Positions 13,814 through 20,519 of a stretch of 20,519 nt of DNA are shown piece after piece. Origin of the DNA: a bacterium. GTDB lineage: Bacteria > UBP15 > UBA6099. The stretch is from positions 1 to 20,519 of the forward strand of contig JAKQPS010000086.1 of NCBI GenBank assembly GCA_029564595.1. The letters run 5' to 3'. The notes below the pieces were generated by a model. The model saw only the letters and a program-made list of their open reading frames with translations, made no database searches and had not been told where the DNA came from. Numbering within the stretch: position 1 is the stretch's first letter; each line of letters opens with the position of its first letter. The position numbers and the translations under genes were made by a program.

Positions 13814-16135
13814 ATGAAAACAAATGAAGCCGTTAAAAACATACTTGCAAAAAATCAAAAAGGCGCCTCGGTTTCATATGAAGAAAGCCTTATTGGTCAC
13901 AGTGTGGTGGTATCGAACTCCTTCACGAGGATTTTCGGAGTGCCTGAAAACCCTTCAAGACAGGCCGATAAATGGTTTGGTTTCTTCAGGTTTCTTGATT
14001 TCAACATTGATCCAATTGAGTTTTACGAGAACAGTATTGTAGCCTGTCTGTTACATGATATTGGGAAGGCAAACAGTGGTTTTCAAGATGCGGTCAATGG
14101 GAAAAGAGATTCTCAGATCATTCGTCATGACCACCTTGGAGGATTGTTGCTCAATCTAGACCATGTCAAAAACATACTCAAGGAAATTCTAAAACTCGAT
14201 CACGAAATAGTAGTCTCTTCAATAATAGGACATCATCTAAGGGCAAACAAAACTGGAAATAGTCAACCGTGCTTTGGAAGAATCAGCATTGATAGGGCAA
14301 CATTCAGCCTATTTCCCAATGAAATAGCATCTCTTCTAAACATCGTTTCTAAAAAGTTCGGGCTGCCTCAAATAACTGATACCGATATTCCAGAACAATG
14401 GTCTTTCAATTCTCCCGCCGCATTTAATATCACTCTACACATTGAAAAGACTACAAGCATGCTTAAGACATTTCACAAGGAATTGCGACAAAACCACACG
14501 CGTAATAGACTCCTAATGGCCGTGAGGACGGCTCTTATTATTGCAGATAGCGTCGGTTCCGGTCTGGCCAGAGAGGGAGAGGATATCACCCAATGGATAA
14601 ACTCGGCTTTTGACGAAAGCTTTCTGTTAGACGGCTCAGCGGTTGAGAACAAAGTGATAATACCGCGATGTGAACAGATTTCAAGCCAAAAAGGCGGTTT
14701 TTCATGGAGCGGATTCCAGAATGCGGCAAATGACTTTCCAGCAAGATCATTGCTTCTGTCCCCATGCGGCAGTGGAAAAACTCTTGCCTCTTGGCGCTGG
14801 ATCGCCTCTCAGGCGCAAAAAAAGCCAGTCGCGAGAATTATCTTTCTCTATCCCACAAGAGCGACGGCGCAGGAGGGGTTTCTGGACTACGTATCGTGGG
14901 CTCCTGAAGCTGACGCTTCTCTTATCCACGGAACTTCGGAGTATGCGCTCTCCAATATGTTCGAAAGTCCTGATGATTCACGACATGGCAAGGATTTCAC
15001 CACTCAGGAACGCCTCTTTGCTCTCGGATACTGGCAGCGTCGTATCTTCAGCACAACCGTTGATCAATTCCTTGGTTTTATGCAGAATTCTTACCGTTCC
15101 GTGTGTCTTCTTCCCCTTCTTTCCGACAGCATTATTGTAATAGACGAGATACATAGTTTCGATAAATCCCTGTTCTCCTCGCTAAAATTATTTCTGAAGA
15201 GTTTCAACGCCACCGTTCTCTGCATGACCGCCAGTTTGACGAAGCAGAGGATCTCTGAAATTGAGCAGTGCGAAGTGTCAATATTGGACACTTCAAAGAT
15301 GAATTATTCCGACCTCAACGATATATCACATGTCAACAGATACCATGTTCAACAGATAGAAGACGTTGCAGATGCCTTCCAAGTAGTCGAGCGTTTGAAG
15401 GATTCAAATAAAATATTGTGGGTAGTGAACACTGTGGACAGATGTCAGGATATTGCGCGGAGACTCGGTATCCCATGCTACCATAGCAGATTCAAACTTA
15501 AGGATAGGGAAAAGAGACACAAAGAAGTCATTTCATCGTTCAGGAGCAGTGGCGAACCAGCCCTTTCAATAACCACCCAAGTCTGCGAGATGAGCCTTGA
15601 TCTGGATGCCGACGTGTTGATTTCCGAGATTGCTCCAATAACCAGCCTGATTCAGAGAATGGGGCGCTGCAACCGCAAATCCGTACCAGAAAACAACAGA
15701 ATTGGACATGTCTTCTTCTACAAGCCGTTAAATGAAACACCCTATTCGAGAGATGATTTGGCTGGAACAGACAGTTTTATCGATAAGATCAATAACCATA
15801 CAGTCAGCCAAGCGCTTCTCCTGCAACTTCTTGAAGAATACGGGCCTAACGCACCTGAATTTGAACGCTATGCAGCTTTTCTCGAATGCGGGCCATGGGC
15901 GCATTCTAGGGAAGAAACACTTCGAGATTCAAACGATTTCACCGTTCATGCCATACTCGACTCGGATGTGGAGCAATATTTATTGTTCCGCAGACAGAAA
16001 AAACCGGTTCATGGCCTTTTACTGCCAGTCCCATCCCGAAATGCGAAACGTGACTCACGGATAGGTTCCAGTCCTCTGGTTGCATGCGCATCCCATTATT
16101 CCGCCGATCTTGGTTTCTCGAAGATTTCATACTAA
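13814..16135 (+). CDS. cas3: Cas3 HD nuclease-helicase
   Basis: This 773-residue protein has the N-terminal HD nuclease followed by an SF2 helicase, the normal order and size for Cas3. It is recruited by Cascade to nick, unwind and degrade target DNA. HD residues seen: H29, H81-D82 (in LLHDIGKANSGFQ), H105/H107 and H140-H141. Helicase motifs seen: Walker A CGSGKT (318-323), motif Ia YPTRATAQ (about 346-353), Walker B DEIH (444-447), motif III MTAS (471-474), motif V around TTQVCEMSLDLDAD (587-600) and motif VI QRMGRCNR (614-621). All are intact, so the enzyme looks active. The start follows cas6 by six bases with only a weak ribosome binding site, consistent with translational coupling. Confidence 0.97.
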   Translation: MKTNEAVKNILAKNQKGASVSYEESLIGHSVVVSNSFTRIFGVPENPSRQADKWFGFFRFLDFNIDPIEFYENSIVACLLHDIGKANSGFQDAVNGKRDSQIIRHDHLGGLLLNLDHVKNILKEILKLDHEIVVSSIIGHHLRANKTGNSQPCFGRISIDRATFSLFPNEIASLLNIVSKKFGLPQITDTDIPEQWSFNSPAAFNITLHIEKTTSMLKTFHKELRQNHTRNRLLMAVRTALIIADSVGSGLAREGEDITQWINSAFDESFLLDGSAVENKVIIPRCEQISSQKGGFSWSGFQNAANDFPARSLLLSPCGSGKTLASWRWIASQAQKKPVARIIFLYPTRATAQEGFLDYVSWAPEADASLIHGTSEYALSNMFESPDDSRHGKDFTTQERLFALGYWQRRIFSTTVDQFLGFMQNSYRSVCLLPLLSDSIIVIDEIHSFDKSLFSSLKLFLKSFNATVLCMTASLTKQRISEIEQCEVSILDTSKMNYSDLNDISHVNRYHVQQIEDVADAFQVVERLKDSNKILWVVNTVDRCQDIARRLGIPCYHSRFKLKDREKRHKEVISSFRSSGEPALSITTQVCEMSLDLDADVLISEIAPITSLIQRMGRCNRKSVPENNRIGHVFFYKPLNETPYSRDDLAGTDSFIDKINNHTVSQALLLQLLEEYGPNAPEFERYAAFLECGPWAHSREETLRDSNDFTVHAILDSDVEQYLLFRRQKKPVHGLLLPVPSRNAKRDSRIGSSPLVACASHYSADLGFSKISY

Positions 16136-16146
16136 GGAGATATGCA

Positions 16147-17871
16147 ATGAATAAGATACTTGTGAAATCTGACGATATTATTCTCAACTACGACCTTCAT
16201 TCACTTCCAACCGCACAACACAAGTCTGGACTCGCGGGTCTGTTGCTTATGATCGAGTCAATGAAAATGCGGGGCTTCAGCAACATTCCCGAAGTTCTCG
16301 AAATATCGGCATTCAAGGCAAGCATCCGTTTCAACCGGGCCGCCTTCAGAGATATGTTTAACGATCTGTATTCTTCAGAAGTCATTGAGTCAAAACCTAG
16401 TAAGAAAAAAAGAGAAAAAGGAGAAGATGATAAAAAAACTGTTATTGAACCCAAGAGAACGGAACGGAGAGAAACAACCAACAAAAAAGGGGAAGTAAAA
16501 ACAGAAGTATACTATATATACGATGACTACATCCCCAAGGGTGGCTTTCTTAAATGCTTTTATCCGGATGGGGACGGCCTGTGGTTGAAACTATGGAGGG
16601 ATATGCTTTGGAACACACTACGAGGCATTCCCACTACAAGGTTAATTTATACAAAAGAAGCGGACAAAAAAGAAACAGCCCAAACTTGGAATAAACTTGC
16701 AGAGTCATTAAGAGAGCGCGAAAACAACAAAATAATCTCTGAGAGTATATCAAGCTCCATTTTTATAGGCGCGCAAGACGAGAATGCTGAAAAAGTGCCT
16801 TTCAAAGGGAATATCGAGAACAATTTTCTCCTGCATTTTTCACTGATTGCAAGTCTAATATTTGTCCCCCGATCCGTATCTCTCAAGAAAACAGACAGAG
16901 GCAAATCGTTCGATAACGGCTATGCTCTTGCTGTTCCAGAGCCGTCAGACCTCAAAGAATTTGTGCAAGATGCGAAACTAATGCTGAAGGAACTTGAAAC
17001 CGATGTCTCCGGCTACAGGCCAAGGGCTTCTATTATTTGCATGCCTGAGGAAGGTGGTCTTGAATATCTGACACTGCTCAATGCGCTCGCTCGTAAAAAG
17101 GTTTCTAATTCTCAGATCAGCGATAGCATAGATGCGGTGGAGATTTATCATCTGCAAAAAAAAGGCAACAGCATAAAGCTCCTCAATTTAGGAAGAATTC
17201 TACCGGATAGAAGACTTCTCAGCGATTATGAACTCATGTATAACACTTGTCTCAATCCATTTTTTAAATCCCAACGTATAAAAAACCTTCTCGCCGGGTT
17301 GCCGTGGTATGAGGACATGCATGTCATGTTCTCTGTTTTGCCTTGGGAGACATTTGCGTTTTCACCCGGCGAAACGCCCAACCTTATTTCTTTTTTCGGC
17401 GCTGACGTTGAGAAAAAGTTAAATGCGATAAAAGAAGAACTCAAATCGAAAGGAGGTGACAATATGACAGATGAAGTCAGGGATGACCAACTGGCTATTA
17501 TTGTCCGAAATGTCGTGAAGTCTTATGTTAGAGTGAAAACCGAGAAAAAAACCGGCTTTTCTTGGGCGACCCAAAAAGAGCAAAGCCGCTTCAAAGAAAC
17601 GGCTCTCAAGGTTTGCAGCCAAGCTTTTCTCGATATGCGCGGACGAAGGGATCGGGTATTTGTGGAATACTTCACTGGCGTCTTATGCTCTGTGCCCCAG
17701 TATATGCCTGAAGAGGATTACATCACAGTTGTTAATACACTTCTCTCTGATCCCGACAAAGTGAAATGCCTTGCCATGCTCGCGATGTCGGCGACCAGTA
17801 GTCTCTACAGGTCAGGAAATGACAATCAATCTGATAAAAAGAAGGAGGAGGCTAACGATGACGAGCAATGA
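16147..17871 (+). CDS. cas8a1: Cas8 large subunit of Cascade, DevT/Cas8a1 (MYXAN) type
   Basis: The product (574 residues) is the large subunit expected to recognise the PAM and help open target DNA. The N-terminal motif LPTAQHKSGLAGL (residues 20-32) is characteristic of the MYXAN-type Cas8/DevT group as I know it. The start is the ATG at 16147, preceded by AGGAG at 16135-16139 immediately after the cas3 stop. A longer open frame begins at 16084 but lies inside cas3 and lacks a site. Residues 82-118 form a very charged, Lys/Glu-rich insertion, probably a flexible loop. The C-terminal 135 residues are helical in character and start at M440 behind a perfect internal ribosome binding site; see the Cas11 entry. 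The 3' end overlaps cas7 by 14 bases. Cas8 sequences diverge fast, so the exact subtype name is less certain than the role. Confidence 0.9.
   Translation: MNKILVKSDDIILNYDLHSLPTAQHKSGLAGLLLMIESMKMRGFSNIPEVLEISAFKASIRFNRAAFRDMFNDLYSSEVIESKPSKKKREKGEDDKKTVIEPKRTERRETTNKKGEVKTEVYYIYDDYIPKGGFLKCFYPDGDGLWLKLWRDMLWNTLRGIPTTRLIYTKEADKKETAQTWNKLAESLRERENNKIISESISSSIFIGAQDENAEKVPFKGNIENNFLLHFSLIASLIFVPRSVSLKKTDRGKSFDNGYALAVPEPSDLKEFVQDAKLMLKELETDVSGYRPRASIICMPEEGGLEYLTLLNALARKKVSNSQISDSIDAVEIYHLQKKGNSIKLLNLGRILPDRRLLSDYELMYNTCLNPFFKSQRIKNLLAGLPWYEDMHVMFSVLPWETFAFSPGETPNLISFFGADVEKKLNAIKEELKSKGGDNMTDEVRDDQLAIIVRNVVKSYVRVKTEKKTGFSWATQKEQSRFKETALKVCSQAFLDMRGRRDRVFVEYFTGVLCSVPQYMPEEDYITVVNTLLSDPDKVKCLAMLAMSATSSLYRSGNDNQSDKKKEEANDDEQ
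17450..17459 (+). promoter_or_regulatory. Internal ribosome binding site AAGGAGGTGA within cas8
   Basis: AAGGAGGTGA is complementary to the 3' end of 16S rRNA over its whole length and lies five to seven bases before an in-frame ATG (17464). It codes for K-G-G-D in the Cas8 frame. It is as strong as, or stronger than, the sites in front of the annotated cas genes here, which makes internal initiation likely. Confidence 0.65.
17464..17871 (+). CDS. cas11: Predicted Cas11 small subunit, internal in-frame translation product of cas8
   Basis: An ATG in the cas8 frame, behind the internal site at 17450-17459, would yield a 135-residue protein identical to Cas8 residues 440-574. The size and alanine/lysine-rich helical look fit Cas11, the small subunit that lines the Cascade belly and contacts the non-target strand. 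It is established for type I-B, I-C and I-D systems that Cas11 is made this way from the cas8 or cas10d gene. No separate small-subunit gene is seen in this operon, which fits. The sequence shows the site and the frame; production of the protein is inferred. The Lys/Glu/Asp-rich tail (about the last 20 residues) probably is disordered. Confidence 0.65.
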   Translation: MTDEVRDDQLAIIVRNVVKSYVRVKTEKKTGFSWATQKEQSRFKETALKVCSQAFLDMRGRRDRVFVEYFTGVLCSVPQYMPEEDYITVVNTLLSDPDKVKCLAMLAMSATSSLYRSGNDNQSDKKKEEANDDEQ

Positions 17872-18844
17872 AAATTCACAAAAACTGAAAAATCTTTTCT
17901 GCACAGTTCTCACCCATACGGCCCCCGGCGCAAATTACAGAGGCGAAAACGAGGAGAACCGGGCGGTATTGCAGAAAATCACCGATGGGCGGCATGATTA
18001 TGCTTTCATATCCTCGGAATCCATCCGCAACGCAATCAGGGAGACCCTGAATAAACTTGGTCTCCCATGCAACAGAGATCGTTTATTCGATGAAGAGCAA
18101 CCCGCTGTGAAATTCAAAGATTATCCTGATCCAGATAATTACGCCGACGATTTTTTTATGGGCTGGCTGATCGCCGCATCAGACAAAGACAGAAAGAAGA
18201 TAAGAAAGGAACTTGAGGAGAAAGACAGAGACCCGGAAGCTTTCAGCTTCAAACGCGACTCCATACTGCGAATGAACATAGCTGTTGCGCTCGAACCTTA
18301 CCGGTACAACACCATTTTTACACAGTCTCCCCAGGACTTGACACCCAAAGACCTGAAGTCTCACAGAAATACCGATAACGCTCAACTGCTCCACCGTGAG
18401 ACTGCTCTTACCGCCTTCCAGTTCCCTTTCGCTCTGAACCTGAACGACTGCAACGCGAAAAAAGAGTGGACGCAAACCCTGCTGAAGGCCATCGGTGAAC
18501 TGAACGGCGTCGCGGGGAATCACGCAAGAAATTATTTCGAGATGGCTCCGTCAAGCATAGTGGCTCGCCTCACCCACCAGCTTGTGGCCGGATACGACAC
18601 GTATGGTTTTCGCATATCCGAAAACCGGGAACACTCTCTTCCTGAGATCGTGGACGGTGTTCTAAATGATGATTACCCCGGCTCTGAATTCTACATAGGC
18701 GGTCGCATCGTGAAGAACATGGACGAATCCGCAAGGAAAAACCTCGAAGACAAAGGTGTTCATCTCTATCGAACCCCCCAGTCTCTTCTGGGAAAAGTCG
18801 GCGAGGACTCCTTCATGCTTGAGACATCCATGAAGTCCAGTTAA
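17858..18844 (+). CDS. cas7: Cas7 backbone subunit of Cascade, DevR type
   Basis: The product (328 residues) should polymerise along the crRNA spacer to form the Cascade backbone. Residues 26-62 carry the family signature, with NYRGENEENR and YAFISSESIRNAIRETL. The latter 'ISSE-x-IRNA-x-R' is typical of the DevR/Cst2 branch of Cas7. The ATG at 17858 follows a purine-rich AAGGAGGAGG and overlaps the cas8 end by 14 bases, so I reject an upstream open start at 17771. A charged segment at residues 108-128 (KDRKKIRKELEEKDRD) is probably the thumb or a surface helix. The cas5 gene follows after 20 bases. Confidence 0.93.
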   Translation: MTSNENSQKLKNLFCTVLTHTAPGANYRGENEENRAVLQKITDGRHDYAFISSESIRNAIRETLNKLGLPCNRDRLFDEEQPAVKFKDYPDPDNYADDFFMGWLIAASDKDRKKIRKELEEKDRDPEAFSFKRDSILRMNIAVALEPYRYNTIFTQSPQDLTPKDLKSHRNTDNAQLLHRETALTAFQFPFALNLNDCNAKKEWTQTLLKAIGELNGVAGNHARNYFEMAPSSIVARLTHQLVAGYDTYGFRISENREHSLPEIVDGVLNDDYPGSEFYIGGRIVKNMDESARKNLEDKGVHLYRTPQSLLGKVGEDSFMLETSMKSS

Positions 18845-18864
18845 CAACGGGGAGGGATGAACCC

Positions 18865-19569
18865 ATGCTCTGCCTTTATCTTCAAGCTCCGTTCGGGGCG
18901 TTCCGAAACTTCACTGCGGGCAGTTTCAGGCCCACTGCGGACTTTATTACTTATTCGGCGGCTTATGGTCTTTTGCTTAATGTGGCGGGTATCGAGATGC
19001 GGTATGACGACAATCAGCAGCCCATGACACTGATTGGCACGGACCTTCCACGTTTTCGAATCGCCATCGCCGCTCTATCGTTTCCTATACATCAGTCTGT
19101 CCTTCAGCTTCTTCACAACTATCCAGTTGGAACACTAAACCTTAAAGGCGAGGCGCTGGAAGCCAAGAAGAACAGCGTAAAGGGCGGCAAGTACAACATA
19201 GCTCCGGTAAGGCGCTCGTTCCTGTCCGGCATCAATGGTTATATCTGTGTCGACGCCTATGATGAAATCGAGTCGCGTATTCTGAACGGACTCAGAGGAG
19301 AGGTTCAACGCGATTACGGGCTGCCGTTTCTGGGCGACAATAGTTTTCTAATTGATCGACTGCAACCTGTTCACAAGCCTAACGCGGCTCACTGGTTTGT
19401 TTCCGTCACACCGGAGAATCCAACGGGTTACAGGAAAGACCTTGTGATGCGACTGACGATTTCAATAAACCGCGCTGATATGTCGCGGACAACTTCCGGA
19501 CTCTTCGCGCCTGTTTCGCAGCTTTGTGAAGCGCCACCCGACTCAGCATGGGTGGAGGTGGGTTATTGA
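18865..19569 (+). CDS. cas5: Cas5 subunit of Cascade, DevS type
   Basis: The product (234 residues) should cap the 5' end of the crRNA. The N-terminal strand-loop with LQAPFGAFRNFTAGSFRPTA (residues 6-25) and the following TYSAAYGLLLN match the Cas5 RAMP signature, in which an aromatic-rich loop is followed by 'P-x-P-T/A' and a helix. GGGGAGGG at 18849-18856 precedes the ATG by eight bases; another ATG at 18857 is out of frame. In Myxococcus xanthus the homologue DevS, with DevT and DevR, affects sporulation; a developmental role here is not shown. Its TGA stop shares four bases with the start of the next gene. Confidence 0.92.
   Translation: MLCLYLQAPFGAFRNFTAGSFRPTADFITYSAAYGLLLNVAGIEMRYDDNQQPMTLIGTDLPRFRIAIAALSFPIHQSVLQLLHNYPVGTLNLKGEALEAKKNSVKGGKYNIAPVRRSFLSGINGYICVDAYDEIESRILNGLRGEVQRDYGLPFLGDNSFLIDRLQPVHKPNAAHWFVSVTPENPTGYRKDLVMRLTISINRADMSRTTSGLFAPVSQLCEAPPDSAWVEVGY
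19553..19559 (+). promoter_or_regulatory. Ribosome binding site GGAGGTG supporting a TTG start for cas4-cas1
   Basis: GGAGGTG sits at the very end of cas5, six bases before the TTG at 19566. The first ATG of the next frame is at 19602 with no site in front of it. The site therefore favours the TTG, which overlaps the cas5 stop as TTGA, a stop-start arrangement that couples translation of the two genes. Confidence 0.6.
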
Positions 19570-20519
19570 CAAACGCCTCACACGACCCTCAAATACGCGT
19601 CATGGCGCTTCACGCGCTCGAATATTGCGAGCGTCTGTTCTATCTCGAAGAAGTCGAGGAAATCCGGCTCGCGGACGCCGATGTGTTCGCGGGCCGTTCC
19701 CTCCACCTTGATCTTGCGCTGGAGAACGCTCTCGAAAAATCCGAAGTCGATCTTTCTTGTGAAACCCTCGGCTTGGTCGGCCGCGCAGACATCATTAAAA
19801 AATCCAACGGCGAATGGATTCCCTTCGAGCATAAAAAAGGCTCTTCCCGCGCGGTCGACAACGCTCATCAAGCTTGGCCGCCGGACTCCCTTCAGGTTGT
19901 CGCATACGCCATGCTCCTCGAAACAAAATTAGGACTCCCGGTTTCGGAGGGCAGAATCAGGTATCACAGAGACAACATCACGGTCAGGGTCGCTGTCGAT
20001 TTTGATGCGCGTCAAAGAGTTCTAGCCGCCGCCGCCCGCGCGCGCCTCCTTCGCTCTTCTCCGAACCGCCCCCCCGTCGCGGACAACGACCGTCTTTGCC
20101 TTCATTGCTCTCTTTCTCCCGTGTGCCTCCCTGAGGAAGATAGAATTGCCCGAAATAAGAACTGGTCGCCCATTCGTCTGTTCCCTCCAGACAGGGAGGG
20201 TCGCGCCATTCACGTCACGTCCCATTCCGCTGTTATTCGCCGCTCCAACGACCAGCTAACCGTTCAAGTCAAGGATGCGGACGACCTTCATTTCTCTTCG
20301 AACGAAATCGACTCGCTCATTCTCCACGGGTATCCGCAGATAACCACTCAGGCCCTCCACCACTGCGCATACAACGGAATTCCCGTTCATTGGATATCCG
20401 CCGGCGGACGCTACGTCGCCGGACTTCTCGCCGGAGCAGGCTCGGTTCAACGGCGACTCAGACAATTCAAAGCCTTATCGTCTCCGGCCATTTGTATTGA
20501 TCTTTCCAGAAGAACCGCC
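19566..20519 (+). CDS. cas4-cas1: Cas4-Cas1 fusion, spacer acquisition (C-terminus outside window)
   Basis: 318 residues are visible and the frame is open at the edge. The Cas4 part (about 1-195) is a RecB-like, iron-sulfur exonuclease that trims pre-spacers and helps define the PAM. Seen are the first cysteine C21 (in ALEYCERLFYLEEVEEI), D75 (GRAD), E88-x-K90 (FEHKKG), Q110-x3-Y114, and the cysteine trio C178, C181, C187, so the nuclease motifs and cluster ligands are complete. The Cas1 part begins about residue 203 with its N-terminal beta domain (IHVTSHSAVI, EIDSLILHG and GIPVHWIS segments). Its integrase active site lies beyond the window. Fused Cas4-Cas1 is typical of MYXAN-type and some type I-G (I-U) loci; DevT/R/S-type neighbours favour MYXAN. 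cas2 and the CRISPR array are expected next. An alternative start is the ATG at 19602. Confidence 0.95.
   Translation, partial: MTNASHDPQIRVMALHALEYCERLFYLEEVEEIRLADADVFAGRSLHLDLALENALEKSEVDLSCETLGLVGRADIIKKSNGEWIPFEHKKGSSRAVDNAHQAWPPDSLQVVAYAMLLETKLGLPVSEGRIRYHRDNITVRVAVDFDARQRVLAAAARARLLRSSPNRPPVADNDRLCLHCSLSPVCLPEEDRIARNKNWSPIRLFPPDREGRAIHVTSHSAVIRRSNDQLTVQVKDADDLHFSSNEIDSLILHGYPQITTQALHHCAYNGIPVHWISAGGRYVAGLLAGAGSVQRRLRQFKALSSPAICIDLSRRTA

Noticed and set aside
16084-16146. Upstream start for cas8 inside the end of cas3
   Set aside because: No ribosome binding site precedes it, while AGGAG stands seven bases before the ATG at 16147, where the family-like N-terminus begins.
17771-17857. 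Upstream start for cas7 inside cas8
   Set aside because: The extra residues are Arg/Cys-rich and unlike Cas7; the ATG at 17858 has a strong purine-rich site and a usual N-terminus.

Overview
The window looks like bacterial DNA using the standard code. Genes have strong AGGAGG-type ribosome binding sites and sigma70-like promoter sequences. I cannot name the species. The mix of a dev/MYXAN-type CRISPR-Cas operon, a giant multi-domain exported protein and a transglutaminase-like exported protein suggests a Gram-negative, possibly uncultured, complex-lifestyle lineage. The affiliation with myxobacteria-like organisms rests only on the Cas subtype and is weak.

Left part (1-12544, minus strand): a two-gene transcription unit. 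It starts with an unbroken 3781-residue exported protein (1199-12544) made of bacterial Ig-like domains, two separate arrays of a 34-residue six-cysteine repeat (14 and 9 units), a concanavalin/LamG-like region, two FlgD-like Ig domains and a C-terminal fibronectin-III-like fold. Its stop lies 25 bases before the start of a second exported protein (1-1173, cut by the window edge), which has a coiled coil and a transglutaminase-like domain lacking the usual nucleophilic cysteine.

Middle (12545-13174): a 630-base, more A+T-rich intergenic region between divergently oriented units. It holds a near-consensus promoter for the giant gene, a weaker overlapping promoter facing right with an operator-like inverted repeat, a possible 60-residue small ORF, and a second rightward promoter with a perfect TATAAT box abutting the 12-base palindrome TTTAACGTTAAA.

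Right part (13175-20519, plus strand): a tightly packed type I CRISPR-Cas operon in the order cas6-cas3-cas8-cas7-cas5-cas4/cas1, the MYXAN layout related to the Myxococcus xanthus dev locus. Together the genes should process crRNA (Cas6), assemble Cascade (Cas8, Cas7, Cas5 and probably Cas11), degrade target DNA (Cas3) and acquire spacers (Cas4-Cas1). The Cas4-Cas1 fusion runs off the right edge; cas2 and the CRISPR array would lie beyond it. The most notable point is a perfect internal Shine-Dalgarno and in-frame ATG inside cas8 (17450-17466), predicting a separately translated 135-residue Cas11 small subunit.
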